From contig JAAVHU010000024.1 in assembly GCA_014799585.1 (NCBI GenBank), positions 23,518 through 53,453 on the forward strand: DNA of 29,936 nucleotides. Direction: 5' to 3'. The notes beneath the pieces are model-generated. The model saw nothing but the letters and a program-made list of their open reading frames with translations. It made no database searches and had not been told where the DNA came from. The DNA is from Clostridiales bacterium (GTDB lineage: Bacteria > Bacillota > Clostridia > Oscillospirales > Acutalibacteraceae). How positions within the stretch are numbered: position 1 is the first letter of the stretch; every line of letters begins with the position of its first letter. Made by a program: the position numbers and the translations under genes. Below, in pieces: positions 14,498 through 22,360 of the stretch.

Positions 14498-14554
14498 AAA
14501 AAACGGCAGATTTTACTGCAGTTTGCGAGGTTGCAAACTGATTATCCGCCGTTT
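14498..14554 (-). terminator. nested hairpin terminator after jag
   Basis: Outer arms AAACGGC (14501-14507) and GCCGTTT (14548-14554) enclose an inner stem CAGTTTGC (14519-14526) with GCAAACTG (14533-14540). On the minus strand the outer stem is followed by six T (14498-14503). It fits an intrinsic terminator for the rpmH-to-jag transcript, possibly partial, since mnmE follows closely. Confidence 0.7.
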
Positions 14555-14564
14555 CGTTTTAATA

Positions 14565-15500
14565 TTAGTCTTTATTTACTTCGATTTTTCCGAATTTCGG
14601 TAAATCTGCTCTGTCTGATTTCGGTGCAGCATTCTTAGCAGGAGCGCTTGATGAATTACTGCTTCTGCGGTAGTTATTGTTTCTGCCGCCGTTTGTTGAC
14701 TGAAGCATAACCTTTCTGTCCTGTCCATAGCCAACAGATACGGATTCAACACCGTCAATATCCTGCACTGTAGTGTGAATAATTCTTCTTTCATATGGAT
14801 TCATAGGCTCAAAGGTATATCTTCTGCCTGTTCTTAAAACATAATTTGCATTCTTGCGTGCAAGATTTCTAAGAGTTTCCATTCTTTTTTCACGGTAGTT
14901 TCCTACATCAATTGTAACTCTTACATACTTGTCACTGCTCTTCTTAACAGCAAGGCTTGTTAAATACTGAAGTGCATCAAGAGTTTCACCACGGCGGCCG
15001 ATAATAATGCCGTAATCTTCGCAGTTAATCTCCATCTGAAGCACACCGTCTACAACAGCGCCCTTAACCTCTGCATCAACAATCTTTAAACCGCTGATCA
15101 TTTTCTTAAGATAATCAACAGCAAGATTAATATCAACATCAGCTTCTGTAATTTTAACGATTTCCTCTGCTTCTTCGCTTACAGCTTCAACCTTAGGAGC
15201 AGATTTTTTCGGAGCTTCTTTCTTTACAGCCTCTTTTTTCGGCTGAGGCTTTTTATCTGCCTTTTTTTCAGCACGCTTTGGTGCTTCTTTCTTTTGCTGC
15301 GGCTTCTTTTCTTTTTTGCCGTCCTCATACCAAACTTTTACCTGTGCGTCTTTTCCACCGAAAAGCCCAAGCACCTTTTTCTTTGGCAGAGAAATAATGT
15401 CAACATTTATATCAGCTAAAGCCGGAGCGTTAAGACCGGCTTTTGCTGCAGCTGTTGCTTCTTCAACAGTTTTGCCGGTTCCGATAAATTCCTTTATCAT
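14565..15500 (-). CDS. jag: RNA-binding protein Jag/KhpB (SpoIIIJ-associated)
   Basis: A cytosolic RNA-binding protein that works with KhpA and is encoded beside yidC in most Bacillota; linked to cell elongation control. The 311 residues comprise a Jag-N domain (1 to about 60, with K-K-K-V-L-G-L-F-G), a Lys/Pro/Ala-rich linker (about 61-108, K-K-E-A-P-K type repeats), a KH domain (about 120-195, G-R-R-G at 168-171) and an R3H domain with Arg239 and His242 (about 200-268), then an Asn/Ser-rich tail. It is longer than many homologues because of the linker and tail. ATG with GGAGGA upstream, 12 bases after yidC. Confidence 0.95.
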   Translation of the reverse strand: MIKEFIGTGKTVEEATAAAKAGLNAPALADINVDIISLPKKKVLGLFGGKDAQVKVWYEDGKKEKKPQQKKEAPKRAEKKADKKPQPKKEAVKKEAPKKSAPKVEAVSEEAEEIVKITEADVDINLAVDYLKKMISGLKIVDAEVKGAVVDGVLQMEINCEDYGIIIGRRGETLDALQYLTSLAVKKSSDKYVRVTIDVGNYREKRMETLRNLARKNANYVLRTGRRYTFEPMNPYERRIIHTTVQDIDGVESVSVGYGQDRKVMLQSTNGGRNNNYRRSSNSSSAPAKNAAPKSDRADLPKFGKIEVNKD

Positions 15501-15512
15501 ATAATCCTCCGA

Positions 15513-16526
15513 TTATTTAATTTTCTTGATATTTTCCTCTCTTGAGCGGCGTTCAATGGTGTTTTCAACCATAATTTTTGCCTGGCTCTTTCTTGGAGGG
15601 AAGAATTTTGCAATAAACAACTGCTGAATTATTGCAATAAGGTTTGATATAATCCAATAGAAACCAACGGCTGCAGGCACCTGAAATGCGATAACAAGTG
15701 AGAAAATCGGCATCATAAGCATCATAATCATCATCTGCCTCATCTGCTGAGCTGCTGCAGGGTTGTTTTTTTTTGAAATCATAGAAGAAATGATTGTTGA
15801 TCCAAGGGATGTAATGAATGACATAATAGGAACAATAACGATAATTCCATCTTTCCAATGCGGAATGGCTGTCATATCAAGATTTCCGATATAAAGACCT
15901 GAACGGAAATTGTCTATTGCAGTAATTTTATCGGCAGTAAACATATCAGGAAGCTTTGCAGCAACAGTTTCTCTTAATGCATCCCAGTTTTCAAGAATGC
16001 CAAGCTGGAGATATCTTCCGTCATAATTTGCTTTTTCCAAAAGCTCAATTAAATAAGCGGACTGATCATTTATATTGCCGATACCGATAACGTAAGAAAG
16101 CGGATAATAGATAATTCCAACAATACCCATAAGGAAAATCATTTGGAAAGCCATAGGACCGCAGCCCATCTGCATAGGGTTGTGACCCTCACGTGCATAA
16201 AGCTCCTGCATTTCCTCATTCATCTTTGCCTGCATTTTCCGACGCTGATTCATGTCAGTAATGCCCTGAACATTATATTTCTTCTGAATTTTTTGGATTT
16301 TTGGCTGAATTCTTGCACTTTTAGCCGTTGTTTTCTGCTGCCTTACATTAATAGGAAGCAAAACAAGCCTTGTTAAAACCGTAAAAAGGATAATTGCAAT
16401 GAAATAATCGTTTTGAAGTATTTCAAGCAAAAAGTGCATACATTTACCAAAAAACCAATAAAGCGGCATAAAGAGTCCTCCGCCGCCTGCGGTCATTTTA
16501 AGTAAAATAGGGCTAAGCATATTCAT
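15513..16526 (-). CDS. yidC: membrane protein insertase YidC/OxaA
   Basis: Inserts membrane proteins alone or with SecYEG. The 337 residues have an N-terminal membrane segment, the second transmembrane helix with groove Arg53 (L-T-R-L-V-L-L-P-I), the cytosolic coiled hairpin (about 60-120), then the remaining helices. The periplasm-facing loop between the middle helices (about 150-230) is long for a Bacillota YidC. There is no lipobox Cys near the N-terminus, so unlike B. subtilis SpoIIIJ it does not look like a lipoprotein. The basic C-terminal tail ([13 protein letters not shown]) may contact ribosomes. Its start overlaps the yidD stop as ATGA. Confidence 0.96.
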   Translation of the reverse strand: MNMLSPILLKMTAGGGGLFMPLYWFFGKCMHFLLEILQNDYFIAIILFTVLTRLVLLPINVRQQKTTAKSARIQPKIQKIQKKYNVQGITDMNQRRKMQAKMNEEMQELYAREGHNPMQMGCGPMAFQMIFLMGIVGIIYYPLSYVIGIGNINDQSAYLIELLEKANYDGRYLQLGILENWDALRETVAAKLPDMFTADKITAIDNFRSGLYIGNLDMTAIPHWKDGIIVIVPIMSFITSLGSTIISSMISKKNNPAAAQQMRQMMIMMLMMPIFSLVIAFQVPAAVGFYWIISNLIAIIQQLFIAKFFPPRKSQAKIMVENTIERRSREENIKKIK

Positions 16527-16777
16527 TTAATTTCCTCGTTTTTATTCTTTTTAGGAGGAACTGGATCGTAACCGCCTTTCACAAAGGGGTTGCATCTTAA
16601 AATTCTTCTTATTGCAAGAAGAGTACCCTTAAAAACACCATGCACCTCTATTGCCTCAATAGCGTATTGAGAGCAGGTTGGTACATAGCGGCATGAGCCG
16701 TGTGAAAACCTTGGGCTTAATGTTACCTGATATGTGCGGATAAGAAAAACAAACAGCTTTTTTATTGGATTTTTCAT
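16523..16777 (-). CDS. yidD: membrane protein insertion efficiency factor YidD
   Basis: An 84-residue peripheral membrane protein that aids YidC-dependent insertion. An N-terminal amphipathic/basic helix is followed by the conserved [19 protein letters not shown] core with its paired Cys, and G-G-Y-D-P-V-P at the end. It overlaps rnpA upstream (ATGA, 16774-16777) and yidC downstream (ATGA, 16523-16526), so the three genes are tightly coupled. Confidence 0.97.
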   Translation of the reverse strand: MKNPIKKLFVFLIRTYQVTLSPRFSHGSCRYVPTCSQYAIEAIEVHGVFKGTLLAIRRILRCNPFVKGGYDPVPPKKNKNEEIK

Positions 16778-17109
16778 TCTTCTATAACTCCAAGCTGCAA
16801 AAGCTGTTTTTCCATATCTGACAAAACACTTTGCATTTTAACCTCTGTTGTTCTTGTTCGTGCAACAAAAACGATATCGCAGCCGCAATTTATCCTGCCG
16901 TTCAGCTGATAATATGCCGCTCTTATGATTCGCCTTGCACGATTTCTTTGAACCGCTTTTCCAATTTTCTTTCCGCTTGTTATACCAACTCTTACCTTGC
17001 CGCTTCTGTTTTTCATAACATATGTAACAAGGCAGGGGGAAGCAATGCTTTTTCCTCGGTAATATAAACGGCGAAAATCCTTGTTTTCTTTTAAGGTGTT
17101 GATTTTCAC
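16774..17109 (-). CDS. rnpA: ribonuclease P protein component
   Basis: The basic protein subunit of RNase P, which trims 5' leaders of pre-tRNAs with the RNA subunit (rnpB, not seen here). The 111 residues contain the family signature around [13 protein letters not shown] (the RNR motif) and the N-terminal [14 protein letters not shown] start (17107-17109) with AAAGGA eight bases before it. It lies 44 bases after rpmH and overlaps yidD by four bases. Confidence 0.97.
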   Translation of the reverse strand: MKINTLKENKDFRRLYYRGKSIASPCLVTYVMKNRSGKVRVGITSGKKIGKAVQRNRARRIIRAAYYQLNGRINCGCDIVFVARTRTTEVKMQSVLSDMEKQLLQLGVIEE

Positions 17110-17153
17110 GATTTTGTTCCTTTAGCTCTAATTTAGCGTCTGCAACCTTTTAA

Positions 17154-17288
17154 TTAGTATGAAAGCTGCTTTCTGCCTTTAGCGCGGCGTCTTGCTAAAA
17201 CTTTTCTACCGCTTCTTGTTGACATTCTTTTTCTGAAGCCGTGTTCCTTCTGAGCGTGTCTTTTCTTTGGCTGAAATGTTCTTTTCAT
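17154..17288 (-). CDS. rpmH: 50S ribosomal protein L34
   Basis: A 44-residue, very basic ribosomal protein. The sequence starts M-K-R-T-F-Q-P and contains [28 protein letters not shown] and the end L-S-Y, all hallmarks of L34. ATG at 17286-17288 with AAAGG upstream. It is the first gene of rpmH-rnpA-yidD-yidC-jag, with a consensus promoter about 90 bases upstream and a small hairpin in the leader. In most Bacillota it lies beside oriC and is divergent from dnaA; here its upstream neighbour is a nucleosidase gene. Confidence 0.98.
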   Translation of the reverse strand: MKRTFQPKKRHAQKEHGFRKRMSTRSGRKVLARRRAKGRKQLSY

Positions 17289-17337
17289 TAAATTCACTAC
17301 CTTTCACAGACTAAACTTGTCTTAATCTTTATATTCT

Positions 17338-17355
17338 CTGCACGGTATAGTGCAG
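17338..17355 (-). other. leader hairpin upstream of rpmH
   Basis: CTGCAC (17338-17343) and GTGCAG (17350-17355) form a perfect 6-base stem with a six-base loop inside the rpmH 5' leader, about 20 bases after the predicted transcription start. It might stabilise the mRNA or take part in ribosomal-protein autoregulation; no direct support. Confidence 0.45.
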
Positions 17356-17377
17356 GCTCATACTAATAGCGATAAAC

Positions 17378-17407
17378 ATTATATTATATAATTCGCCAAC
17401 TTGTCAA
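17378..17407 (-). promoter_or_regulatory. rpmH operon promoter
   Basis: Minus-strand consensus -35 TTGACA (17402-17407) and consensus -10 TATAAT (17378-17383) with an 18-base spacer. A strong promoter, as expected for a ribosomal protein gene. Confidence 0.8.
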
Positions 17408-17424
17408 CAGAAAATTAATAAATC

Positions 17425-17453
17425 TTGTTTTTTTTAATATTATATATTATAAT
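17425..17453 (+). promoter_or_regulatory. MTA/SAH nucleosidase promoter
   Basis: Plus-strand -35 TTGTTT (17425-17430), 17-base spacer and -10 TATAAT (17448-17453), divergent from the rpmH promoter in a very AT-rich intergenic region. Confidence 0.6.
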
Positions 17454-17513
17454 GATACTACATATAGGGGCTTTGAATTTATTAAGCACTAATTTTTTGT
17501 TGAGGTGACGGCT

Positions 17514-18227
17514 ATGATAGGTATTATCGGTGCAATGGATGTTGAGGTTGAAGCTATAAAAAACAAAATTACAAATCCCGTTTCAACCAAACTTGCAGGC
17601 TGCTCTTTTGTTTGCGGTTATATTGATGACGTTATGGTGTGTGTGGCGCAGTGCAATCCCGGTAAGGTAAATGCCGCCCTCTGCACACAGGCTATGATTG
17701 ATAAGTTTGATGTGGATAAAATCATCAATATAGGTGTTGGATGTTCATTATCAAGTGATATTATTATTAAAAATATTGTTATTGCCGATGATGTCTGCCA
17801 ATACGATATAGATATAACCGCCCTTGGCGAACCAAGAGGCTTTATAAACGGACTGAACACAATTAAAATTGAAGCAGACAAGGAGATATCCGATCAATTA
17901 GCAAGAATTGCAATACATTCCGGCGAAAAAATACGCAGAGGAACAGTTGCAAGCGGAGATACTTTTATTGCAAACAATGAATTAAAGCAGTTTTTAAACC
18001 AACATTTCGGTGCTTTATGCGGTGAAATGGAGGGTGCCGCTATCGGTCACGTCTGCAAAGCAAACAATATTCCGTTTGCCGTGCTTCGCTCTGTAAGTGA
18101 CGGCGGTGACGAAAACGCACAGCTTGATTATCCAACCTTCAAAAAAATCGCCGCAGAAAAATCCACGGCAATTATCTTAAACTATATTTCTTCTGAAAAA
18201 ACGCAAACAGAATTTGAAGAGATTTAA
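17514..18227 (+). CDS. mtnN: 5'-methylthioadenosine/S-adenosylhomocysteine nucleosidase
   Basis: Cleaves adenine from MTA and SAH, clearing SAM by-products and feeding methionine recycling or autoinducer-2 synthesis. I chose ATG 17514, where GAGGTG (17502-17507) is well spaced and the protein starts M-I-G-I-I-G-A-M as in the family; the in-frame GTG at 17505 overlaps that ribosome binding site. 237 residues. Catalytic positions: Glu11 (equivalent of Glu12), the C-G-E-M-E-G-A-A substrate loop, and the Asp in R-S-V-S-D-G-G-D. It stands alone between the divergent rpmH operon and a convergent regulator; no luxS or mtn partner genes are adjacent. Confidence 0.95.
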   Translation: MIGIIGAMDVEVEAIKNKITNPVSTKLAGCSFVCGYIDDVMVCVAQCNPGKVNAALCTQAMIDKFDVDKIINIGVGCSLSSDIIIKNIVIADDVCQYDIDITALGEPRGFINGLNTIKIEADKEISDQLARIAIHSGEKIRRGTVASGDTFIANNELKQFLNQHFGALCGEMEGAAIGHVCKANNIPFAVLRSVSDGGDENAQLDYPTFKKIAAEKSTAIILNYISSEKTQTEFEEI

Positions 18228-18228
18228 C

Positions 18229-18336
18229 AAATCCCTCCACCGCAAGCGGTCCCCCTGCTACGCTACCCTTTTGTAAACTACGTTGACATTTCCCCTGGCA
18301 GGGGAATCTTTCTTTAACAAGGGAGGCACAGAGGTT
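18229..18336. repeat. GC-rich dispersed repeat (CCCTCC...GGGAGG type), copy 2
   Basis: It shares 26 identical bases at its left end (18230-18255) and TTAACAAGGGAGGCA at its right end (18314-18328) with the element at 331-425. Its middle differs and includes a perfect hairpin TTCCCCT-GGC-AGGGGAA (18290-18306). It fills the gap between the convergent nucleosidase and XRE genes and probably supplies their transcript ends. Confidence 0.75.
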
Positions 18337-18339
18337 AAA

Positions 18340-18969
18340 TTATTCTGAAATCAGATTTGAAATAAGATAATTCTCTGCTTCTTCAATGATTGTTGCAAGC
18401 TCTGATTTATTCACAATATCCGCACCTGTTCTTGACTTATCTTCAATAAAAACAAAGCGGGCATCAAGCAGTGAAATTGCGGCTGATGCAAGCTCGTGGC
18501 CTATTGTATAATCAAGTTTGAACATTTCAGATGGAAGCTTGCCTGATTTTGCAAGGGTTAATGCCCCTCTGTAAAGGCAAAGCATATAGTAGTCGTGCAG
18601 ATAACGAATGGTATCCGTTCCTTCGGTTGAAGCAACTGCTGTTTCAAGCAAAATCTTCATTCCTTTAGAAACCGTGCTCATAGATGAGCCATCAATACCT
18701 TCGTTTGAAATCTTATAAAGATATTCCTCGTCTATTCCGTATCTGCTTGTTGAAACACCAAGCAGGTAATCGGTTGTAACACCGTAATAATCACTGCATT
18801 TTATAACAAAATCAAGTCCGCATTCTCTTATGCCCTTTTCATAGTGGCTTAACAGAGCCTGACTGATTCCCAAATCTGCGGCTGCTTTTTTCTGGCTGCA
18901 GCCTCTCTCTTTTCTAAGCTGAGAAAGAATTGCAGCGAATTTAGAATTTTTTTCTTTACTGTCTGCCAT
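18340..18969 (-). CDS. XRE-family helix-turn-helix transcriptional regulator
   Basis: A 209-residue protein with an N-terminal Cro/C1-type DNA-binding domain (about 9-68; C-S-Q-K-K-A-A-A-D-L-G-I-S-Q-A-L-L-S-H-Y-E-K-G is the helix-turn-helix) ending in the common Y-G-V-T-T-D-Y-L-L-G-V. The C-terminal 130 residues are a mostly helical domain I do not recognise, perhaps for dimerisation or ligand sensing. The gene is alone; a perfect palindrome TTGTAT-TT-ATACAA lies at its predicted transcription start, suggesting autoregulation. The targets are unknown. It is divergent from the histidine phosphatase gene, which could be one. Confidence 0.88.
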   Translation of the reverse strand: MADSKEKNSKFAAILSQLRKERGCSQKKAAADLGISQALLSHYEKGIRECGLDFVIKCSDYYGVTTDYLLGVSTSRYGIDEEYLYKISNEGIDGSSMSTVSKGMKILLETAVASTEGTDTIRYLHDYYMLCLYRGALTLAKSGKLPSEMFKLDYTIGHELASAAISLLDARFVFIEDKSRTGADIVNKSELATIIEEAENYLISNLISE

Positions 18970-19009
18970 TTTTTACATATCCTTTTTTCTTTCACGTAAC
19001 ATTGTTTTA

Positions 19010-19023
19010 TTGTATTTATACAA
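19010..19023. promoter_or_regulatory. candidate operator of the XRE regulator
   Basis: Perfect palindrome TTGTAT-TT-ATACAA, just downstream of the regulator's -10. A further half-like TTGTAT lies at 19025-19030, overlapping the -10. Its position fits a repressor site in the divergent intergenic region. Confidence 0.5.
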
Positions 19024-19028
19024 ATTGT

Positions 19029-19057
19029 ATTATACTCTTTGTTTTCAAATAAGTAAA
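19029..19057 (-). promoter_or_regulatory. XRE regulator promoter
   Basis: Minus-strand -35 TTTACT (19052-19057), 17-base spacer and perfect -10 TATAAT (19029-19034), about 60 bases before the start codon. Confidence 0.55.
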
Positions 19058-19115
19058 TAGAAAGTTCAGTTTGTAAATAAATTGTAATTATTGCCTGAAT
19101 TTGGGGGTTTTTAAA

Positions 19116-19742
19116 ATGAAAACATACACAATTTATCTTTTCCGCCACGGATTAACAAAAGGAAATCTAAACGCACAGTATATTGGGCATACAGATTTAC
19201 CGCTTACTACAGATAGTATATCTTCCTTAAGAAGTATAAAAGCACATCATCATTATCCTGAGGTGCAGGCAGTGTTTACCTCTCCGCTTAAAAGATGTAT
19301 TGACAGTGCAAACATAATGTTTCCAAATAATAACCCTCTTGTAATAAATGATTTTATCGAATATGATTTTGGTGAATTTGAGGGTTGTACAGCAGAGGAC
19401 CTAAAAGATAACGAGGATTTCAAAGAATGGTTAAGGGGCGATATGTACGCAAAAACCCCTTACGGTGAAAGCAATGCTCAGTTTTTTGCAAGGGTATGCT
19501 CTGCTTTTGAAAAAATTGTTGATGGTATGGCAAGAAGCGGAACAGAAACAGCCGCTATCGTTGGCCACGCAGGTGTTCTTATGGCAATTCTTGCGTGCTA
19601 CGGACTGCCGGAAGCACCAATGGCACATTGGCAGATGGAAGCAGGCTACGGCTTCAGGCTTCGCATTACACCATCACTTTGGATGCAGGCAAATAAGGTT
19701 GAGGTTGCAGATACTGCACCGATATCAGCGAAAAAAGAATAG
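19116..19742 (+). CDS. histidine phosphatase superfamily protein (phosphoglycerate mutase-like)
   Basis: A 208-residue branch 1 histidine phosphatase. The catalytic L-F-R-H-G-L-T-K-G-N is at the N-terminus (phospho-acceptor His about residue 10), followed by T-S-P-L-K-R-C, E-Y-D-F-G-E-F-E-G, and the second catalytic His in V-G-H-A-G-V-L. E-F-G/D-F-G-E-F-E-G is typical of the CobC/alpha-ribazole-phosphatase-like and broad-specificity groups, but no cobalamin genes are nearby, so substrate is open. I chose ATG 19116 with GGGGG eight bases upstream; a TTG at 19101 is in frame but overlaps that ribosome binding site. It ends at a bidirectional terminator shared with the mgtC-like gene. Confidence 0.9.
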   Translation: MKTYTIYLFRHGLTKGNLNAQYIGHTDLPLTTDSISSLRSIKAHHHYPEVQAVFTSPLKRCIDSANIMFPNNNPLVINDFIEYDFGEFEGCTAEDLKDNEDFKEWLRGDMYAKTPYGESNAQFFARVCSAFEKIVDGMARSGTETAAIVGHAGVLMAILACYGLPEAPMAHWQMEAGYGFRLRITPSLWMQANKVEVADTAPISAKKE

Positions 19743-19760
19743 AAACATATAAATATATAA

Positions 19761-19788
19761 AAAAGACACTTCAAATGAAGTGTCTTTT
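19761..19788. terminator. bidirectional terminator, histidine phosphatase / MgtC gene
   Basis: A perfect 13-base inverted repeat AAAAGACACTTCA (19761-19773) with its complement (19776-19788) and a two-base loop. T runs on both strands serve both convergent genes. Confidence 0.92.
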
Positions 19789-19792
19789 CTTT

Positions 19793-20503
19793 TTAAATAT
19801 GCTTCCAGCCTGTTGAAATAATATTTTTATTAGATGCAATATAAGCAATGATATCTTCAACAAGCACGTTATTTTTAACTTTGGTAGAAATTTCTGCGTT
19901 TACCTTAACGTTTCCGCTGTCTAAATCTGTTGTTTGCAGTTTTCTGAGCAACACATTTTCTGTGTTTTTAATATGCTCTATCATATCTGTTTTGATTTTT
20001 TGAGCATTTTCTTCGGCACAAACAACATAAACGCTGTAATAGGTTTCTGTCTTTTTTTCTTTTGTTTTATCGTATTCGTTTTTCTTTTTTATGGCTTCCG
20101 TTATCGGATGAATCACAAGATGAGAAACAACAACAGTTGCCGCAATCAGCGTTGCATACCAGAACTTATCAAGGCAGCAAAGCGTTCCCACCGCTGCGGA
20201 AGCCCAGATGGTTGCCGCTGTATTAATGCCTTTAACCTTTGTGCCGTCACTTAAGATAACACCTGCTCCAAGAAAACCAATTCCTGAAACAACCTGTGCG
20301 GCAATTCTTGTTAAATCCGTATTGCCATTATCGGTTATATATGAAAACGAGGTAAAAGCAAAAGCTCCCACACAAACGATTATATTTGTTACAATTCCTG
20401 CATAATGCTTTTTCAATTCCCTTTCCGTGCCGATCAGTGCACCCAGCAAAACTGAAAGTGCGATTCTGACAGCAAAACCCAAAAAGGTTGTTATTGCAGG
20501 CAT
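19793..20503 (-). CDS. MgtC/SapB family membrane protein
   Basis: A 236-residue protein with about four or five transmembrane segments in the first 145 residues, including the family signature L-G-A-L-I-G-T-E-R-E and G-I-G-F-L-G-A-G-V-I-L followed by G-I-N-T-A-A-T-I-W. The C-terminal cytosolic part (about 150-236) is an ACT-like domain. In pathogens MgtC binds and inhibits F-type ATP synthase and supports growth at low magnesium; in other bacteria the role is less clear. It starts 23 bases after the LCP gene stop and ends at a terminator, so the two form an operon. Confidence 0.93.
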   Translation of the reverse strand: MPAITTFLGFAVRIALSVLLGALIGTERELKKHYAGIVTNIIVCVGAFAFTSFSYITDNGNTDLTRIAAQVVSGIGFLGAGVILSDGTKVKGINTAATIWASAAVGTLCCLDKFWYATLIAATVVVSHLVIHPITEAIKKKNEYDKTKEKKTETYYSVYVVCAEENAQKIKTDMIEHIKNTENVLLRKLQTTDLDSGNVKVNAEISTKVKNNVLVEDIIAYIASNKNIISTGWKHI

Positions 20504-20526
20504 ATTTTTTTCAAACCCTTTCTGAA

Positions 20527-22218
20527 TTAATAGTCGCTCAGTGCTGCAAAATTCTGCCTGTTTTCAGCAAGATAAATACAAGTTTTACCGTAAATCTTCT
20601 TTTGAAGTATCTGTGCAGCAAGCGGACAGTCTACTTTCCAAATCCATTCACCATAGTATGTGCCGCCCTTACAGGTTGTAAGTGCTGTGCCGTCTGTATT
20701 TGTTTCATTGGTTGGTACAGTATATGTTACTGTTTTATAAGATATCCAGCCGTGTGAAAGTGCATACTGGCCGATTGAAAGAATTTCTTTCTTTGCAAAT
20801 CCGGTTTTAACATAAGGCATAAGCGTTGTTGCAAGCTCTGCAAGTTTCATGGTTGATGCATCCTTTGCCTTTTTGAAGAGAGAAAGAAGAACTGTCTTCT
20901 GTCTGTCTGCACGGGCATTATCTGAATCAATATGTCTTATTCTGCAATAAGCAAGTGCTTGTTCGCCGCTAAGAAGCTGTTCGCCGGGCTCTGTGCTGAG
21001 TTTTACATTGCCGTAGGTTTTTGCGTGATTGTTAATTTCTCTGATTTCAGCTGCGCTTACTGTTACTGTAACACCGCCAAGTAAATCAATAATTTTCTGG
21101 AAGCTTGTAAAGTTTACAATAACATAGTTATCAATGTTAACCTTAAACATTCTTTCAACAGCGTTAATATAACAATCTACACCGCCGAAAGCCATAGCAC
21201 CGTTGATTTTGCCGTATCTTCCCGTACTTTCATCGCCCGGCGTTGTTTCATAATAAACATACGCATCACGAAGAATGGAGGTTAAAACGATTTCGCCTGT
21301 CTGTGTATTCACGCTTCCGATTATTGCAGAGTCGGCTCTTGTTCCGCTGTCTGCAATCTCGCTTCCACGGGTATCCTCTCCGATAAGCATAACATTAAGC
21401 ACATTGCTTGAGCTTGCAGGCTCACCGTTATAATACCATTTCTTAACCATATCACGATAAGATGCGGAATATTCACCTTCATTAATAGTATCGAAGCTTT
21501 CTACTAACTCATCCATGCCCTTCCACTCATCCGTAGTTGTGGATGCGTTATCAGGATCCTGCTCTGTAATATTGTTAAGCATATCATTGATATACCAAAC
21601 AGCGTATCCGCCCGTACCACCGATAGCAAGCACAAGCACAAGAATTATAGATATACAAATTTTTCCTGCTTTGGTTTTACGCCATTTCTTTTTGCTGTTT
21701 TTCTTTCTCTCTTTTCTCACGCTTTTTGGTGCTTCTTCTCTTTCATATCCGCCAAGTTCAAGAAGGCTTACGCTTTCATTTTTTTCATCATCGGGAACTT
21801 CCTTGTTGCTTTCAAGGAAAGGCACTTCAATATCTTCAAGAGAAGTATCCTCTTTCGCTTTATTTACTTCCTTTGGTTTTTCCGTTTTAACAGGCTCTGC
21901 CTTTTTTTCAGGAACAGCAGGCTTTGGCTGTTCTTCTTTCACAGGTGGTTTTTCCTCTTTTACAGGATTAACCTCTTCTTTAACCGCAGGCTTTGGTTCT
22001 TCTTTAACCGCAGGCTTCGGCTCATTTTTTACTTCCTCTTTCGGCGGTTCTTCAGCCTTGGCCGGTTTTGGCTCGTCCTCTTTTACAGGAGGTTTCGGCT
22101 CTTTTTCTTCTTGTTTTGCTTTATCTATTTCGTCTACCTTGGATTTTATATCCTCGCCAACGTTTTTGCTTATAATTTCGTTAAGAATATCATCTAAATC
22201 ATATTCTGGAGTAGCCAT
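20527..22218 (-). CDS. LytR-CpsA-Psr (LCP) family glycopolymer transferase with long Pro/Glu/Lys N-terminal domain
   Basis: LCP enzymes attach teichoic acids or capsule-like polymers to peptidoglycan, outside the membrane. I chose ATG 22216-22218 (GAGGAG nine bases before), giving 563 residues. The cytosolic N-terminus (1 to about 183) includes a low-complexity stretch (about 35-125) of K-E-E-P-K-P-A-V type repeats and a basic patch; one membrane helix spans about 186-208. The LCP core follows, with Asp282/Arg284 (G-E-D-T-R-G), Arg294 and Asp296 (S-G-T-R-A-D-S), Arg317 (I-L-R-D-A-Y) and C-R-I-R-H-I-D-S-D-N-A-R-A-D-R-Q. The N-terminal extension is far longer than in LytR/TagU proteins and could be a protein-interaction tail. 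A promoter lies just upstream; the MgtC-like gene is downstream. Confidence 0.94.
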   Translation of the reverse strand: MATPEYDLDDILNEIISKNVGEDIKSKVDEIDKAKQEEKEPKPPVKEDEPKPAKAEEPPKEEVKNEPKPAVKEEPKPAVKEEVNPVKEEKPPVKEEQPKPAVPEKKAEPVKTEKPKEVNKAKEDTSLEDIEVPFLESNKEVPDDEKNESVSLLELGGYEREEAPKSVRKERKKNSKKKWRKTKAGKICISIILVLVLAIGGTGGYAVWYINDMLNNITEQDPDNASTTTDEWKGMDELVESFDTINEGEYSASYRDMVKKWYYNGEPASSSNVLNVMLIGEDTRGSEIADSGTRADSAIIGSVNTQTGEIVLTSILRDAYVYYETTPGDESTGRYGKINGAMAFGGVDCYINAVERMFKVNIDNYVIVNFTSFQKIIDLLGGVTVTVSAAEIREINNHAKTYGNVKLSTEPGEQLLSGEQALAYCRIRHIDSDNARADRQKTVLLSLFKKAKDASTMKLAELATTLMPYVKTGFAKKEILSIGQYALSHGWISYKTVTYTVPTNETNTDGTALTTCKGGTYYGEWIWKVDCPLAAQILQKKIYGKTCIYLAENRQNFAALSDY

Positions 22219-22256
22219 ACGCAATTTCTCCTCTCAAAAATTTTCATACACAGGCT

Positions 22257-22285
22257 ATTATATATCATTATACATAATAATTCAA
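22257..22285 (-). promoter_or_regulatory. LCP-mgtC operon promoter
   Basis: Minus-strand -35 TTGAAT (22280-22285), 17-base spacer and perfect -10 TATAAT (22257-22262), 39 bases before the start. Confidence 0.65.
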
Positions 22286-22320
22286 TAAACATTTTGTAAA
22301 TAAGATATGGAAATTTATAT

Positions 22321-22355
22321 AATAAAAAAGGACCGATAAAACATCAGTCCTTTTT
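22321..22355 (-). terminator. terminator of the dnaN-gyrA operon
   Basis: AAAAAGGAC (22325-22333) pairs with GTCCTTTTT (22347-22355), extended by GAT/ATC after one mismatch. T run on the minus strand; it lies five bases past the gyrA stop. Confidence 0.88.
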
Positions 22356-22360
22356 GTTTT

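Noticed and set aside
17289..17513. AT-rich rpmH upstream region as the replication origin
   Set aside because: It is the canonical location next to rpmH, but it has no DnaA-box-like repeats and is explained by two divergent promoters and short leaders.
21515..22288. 257-codon plus-strand ORF opposite the LCP gene
   Set aside because: Its Ser/Phe/Gly-rich sequence is the reverse complement of the Lys-Glu-Pro repeats; it has no recognisable fold or ribosome binding site.
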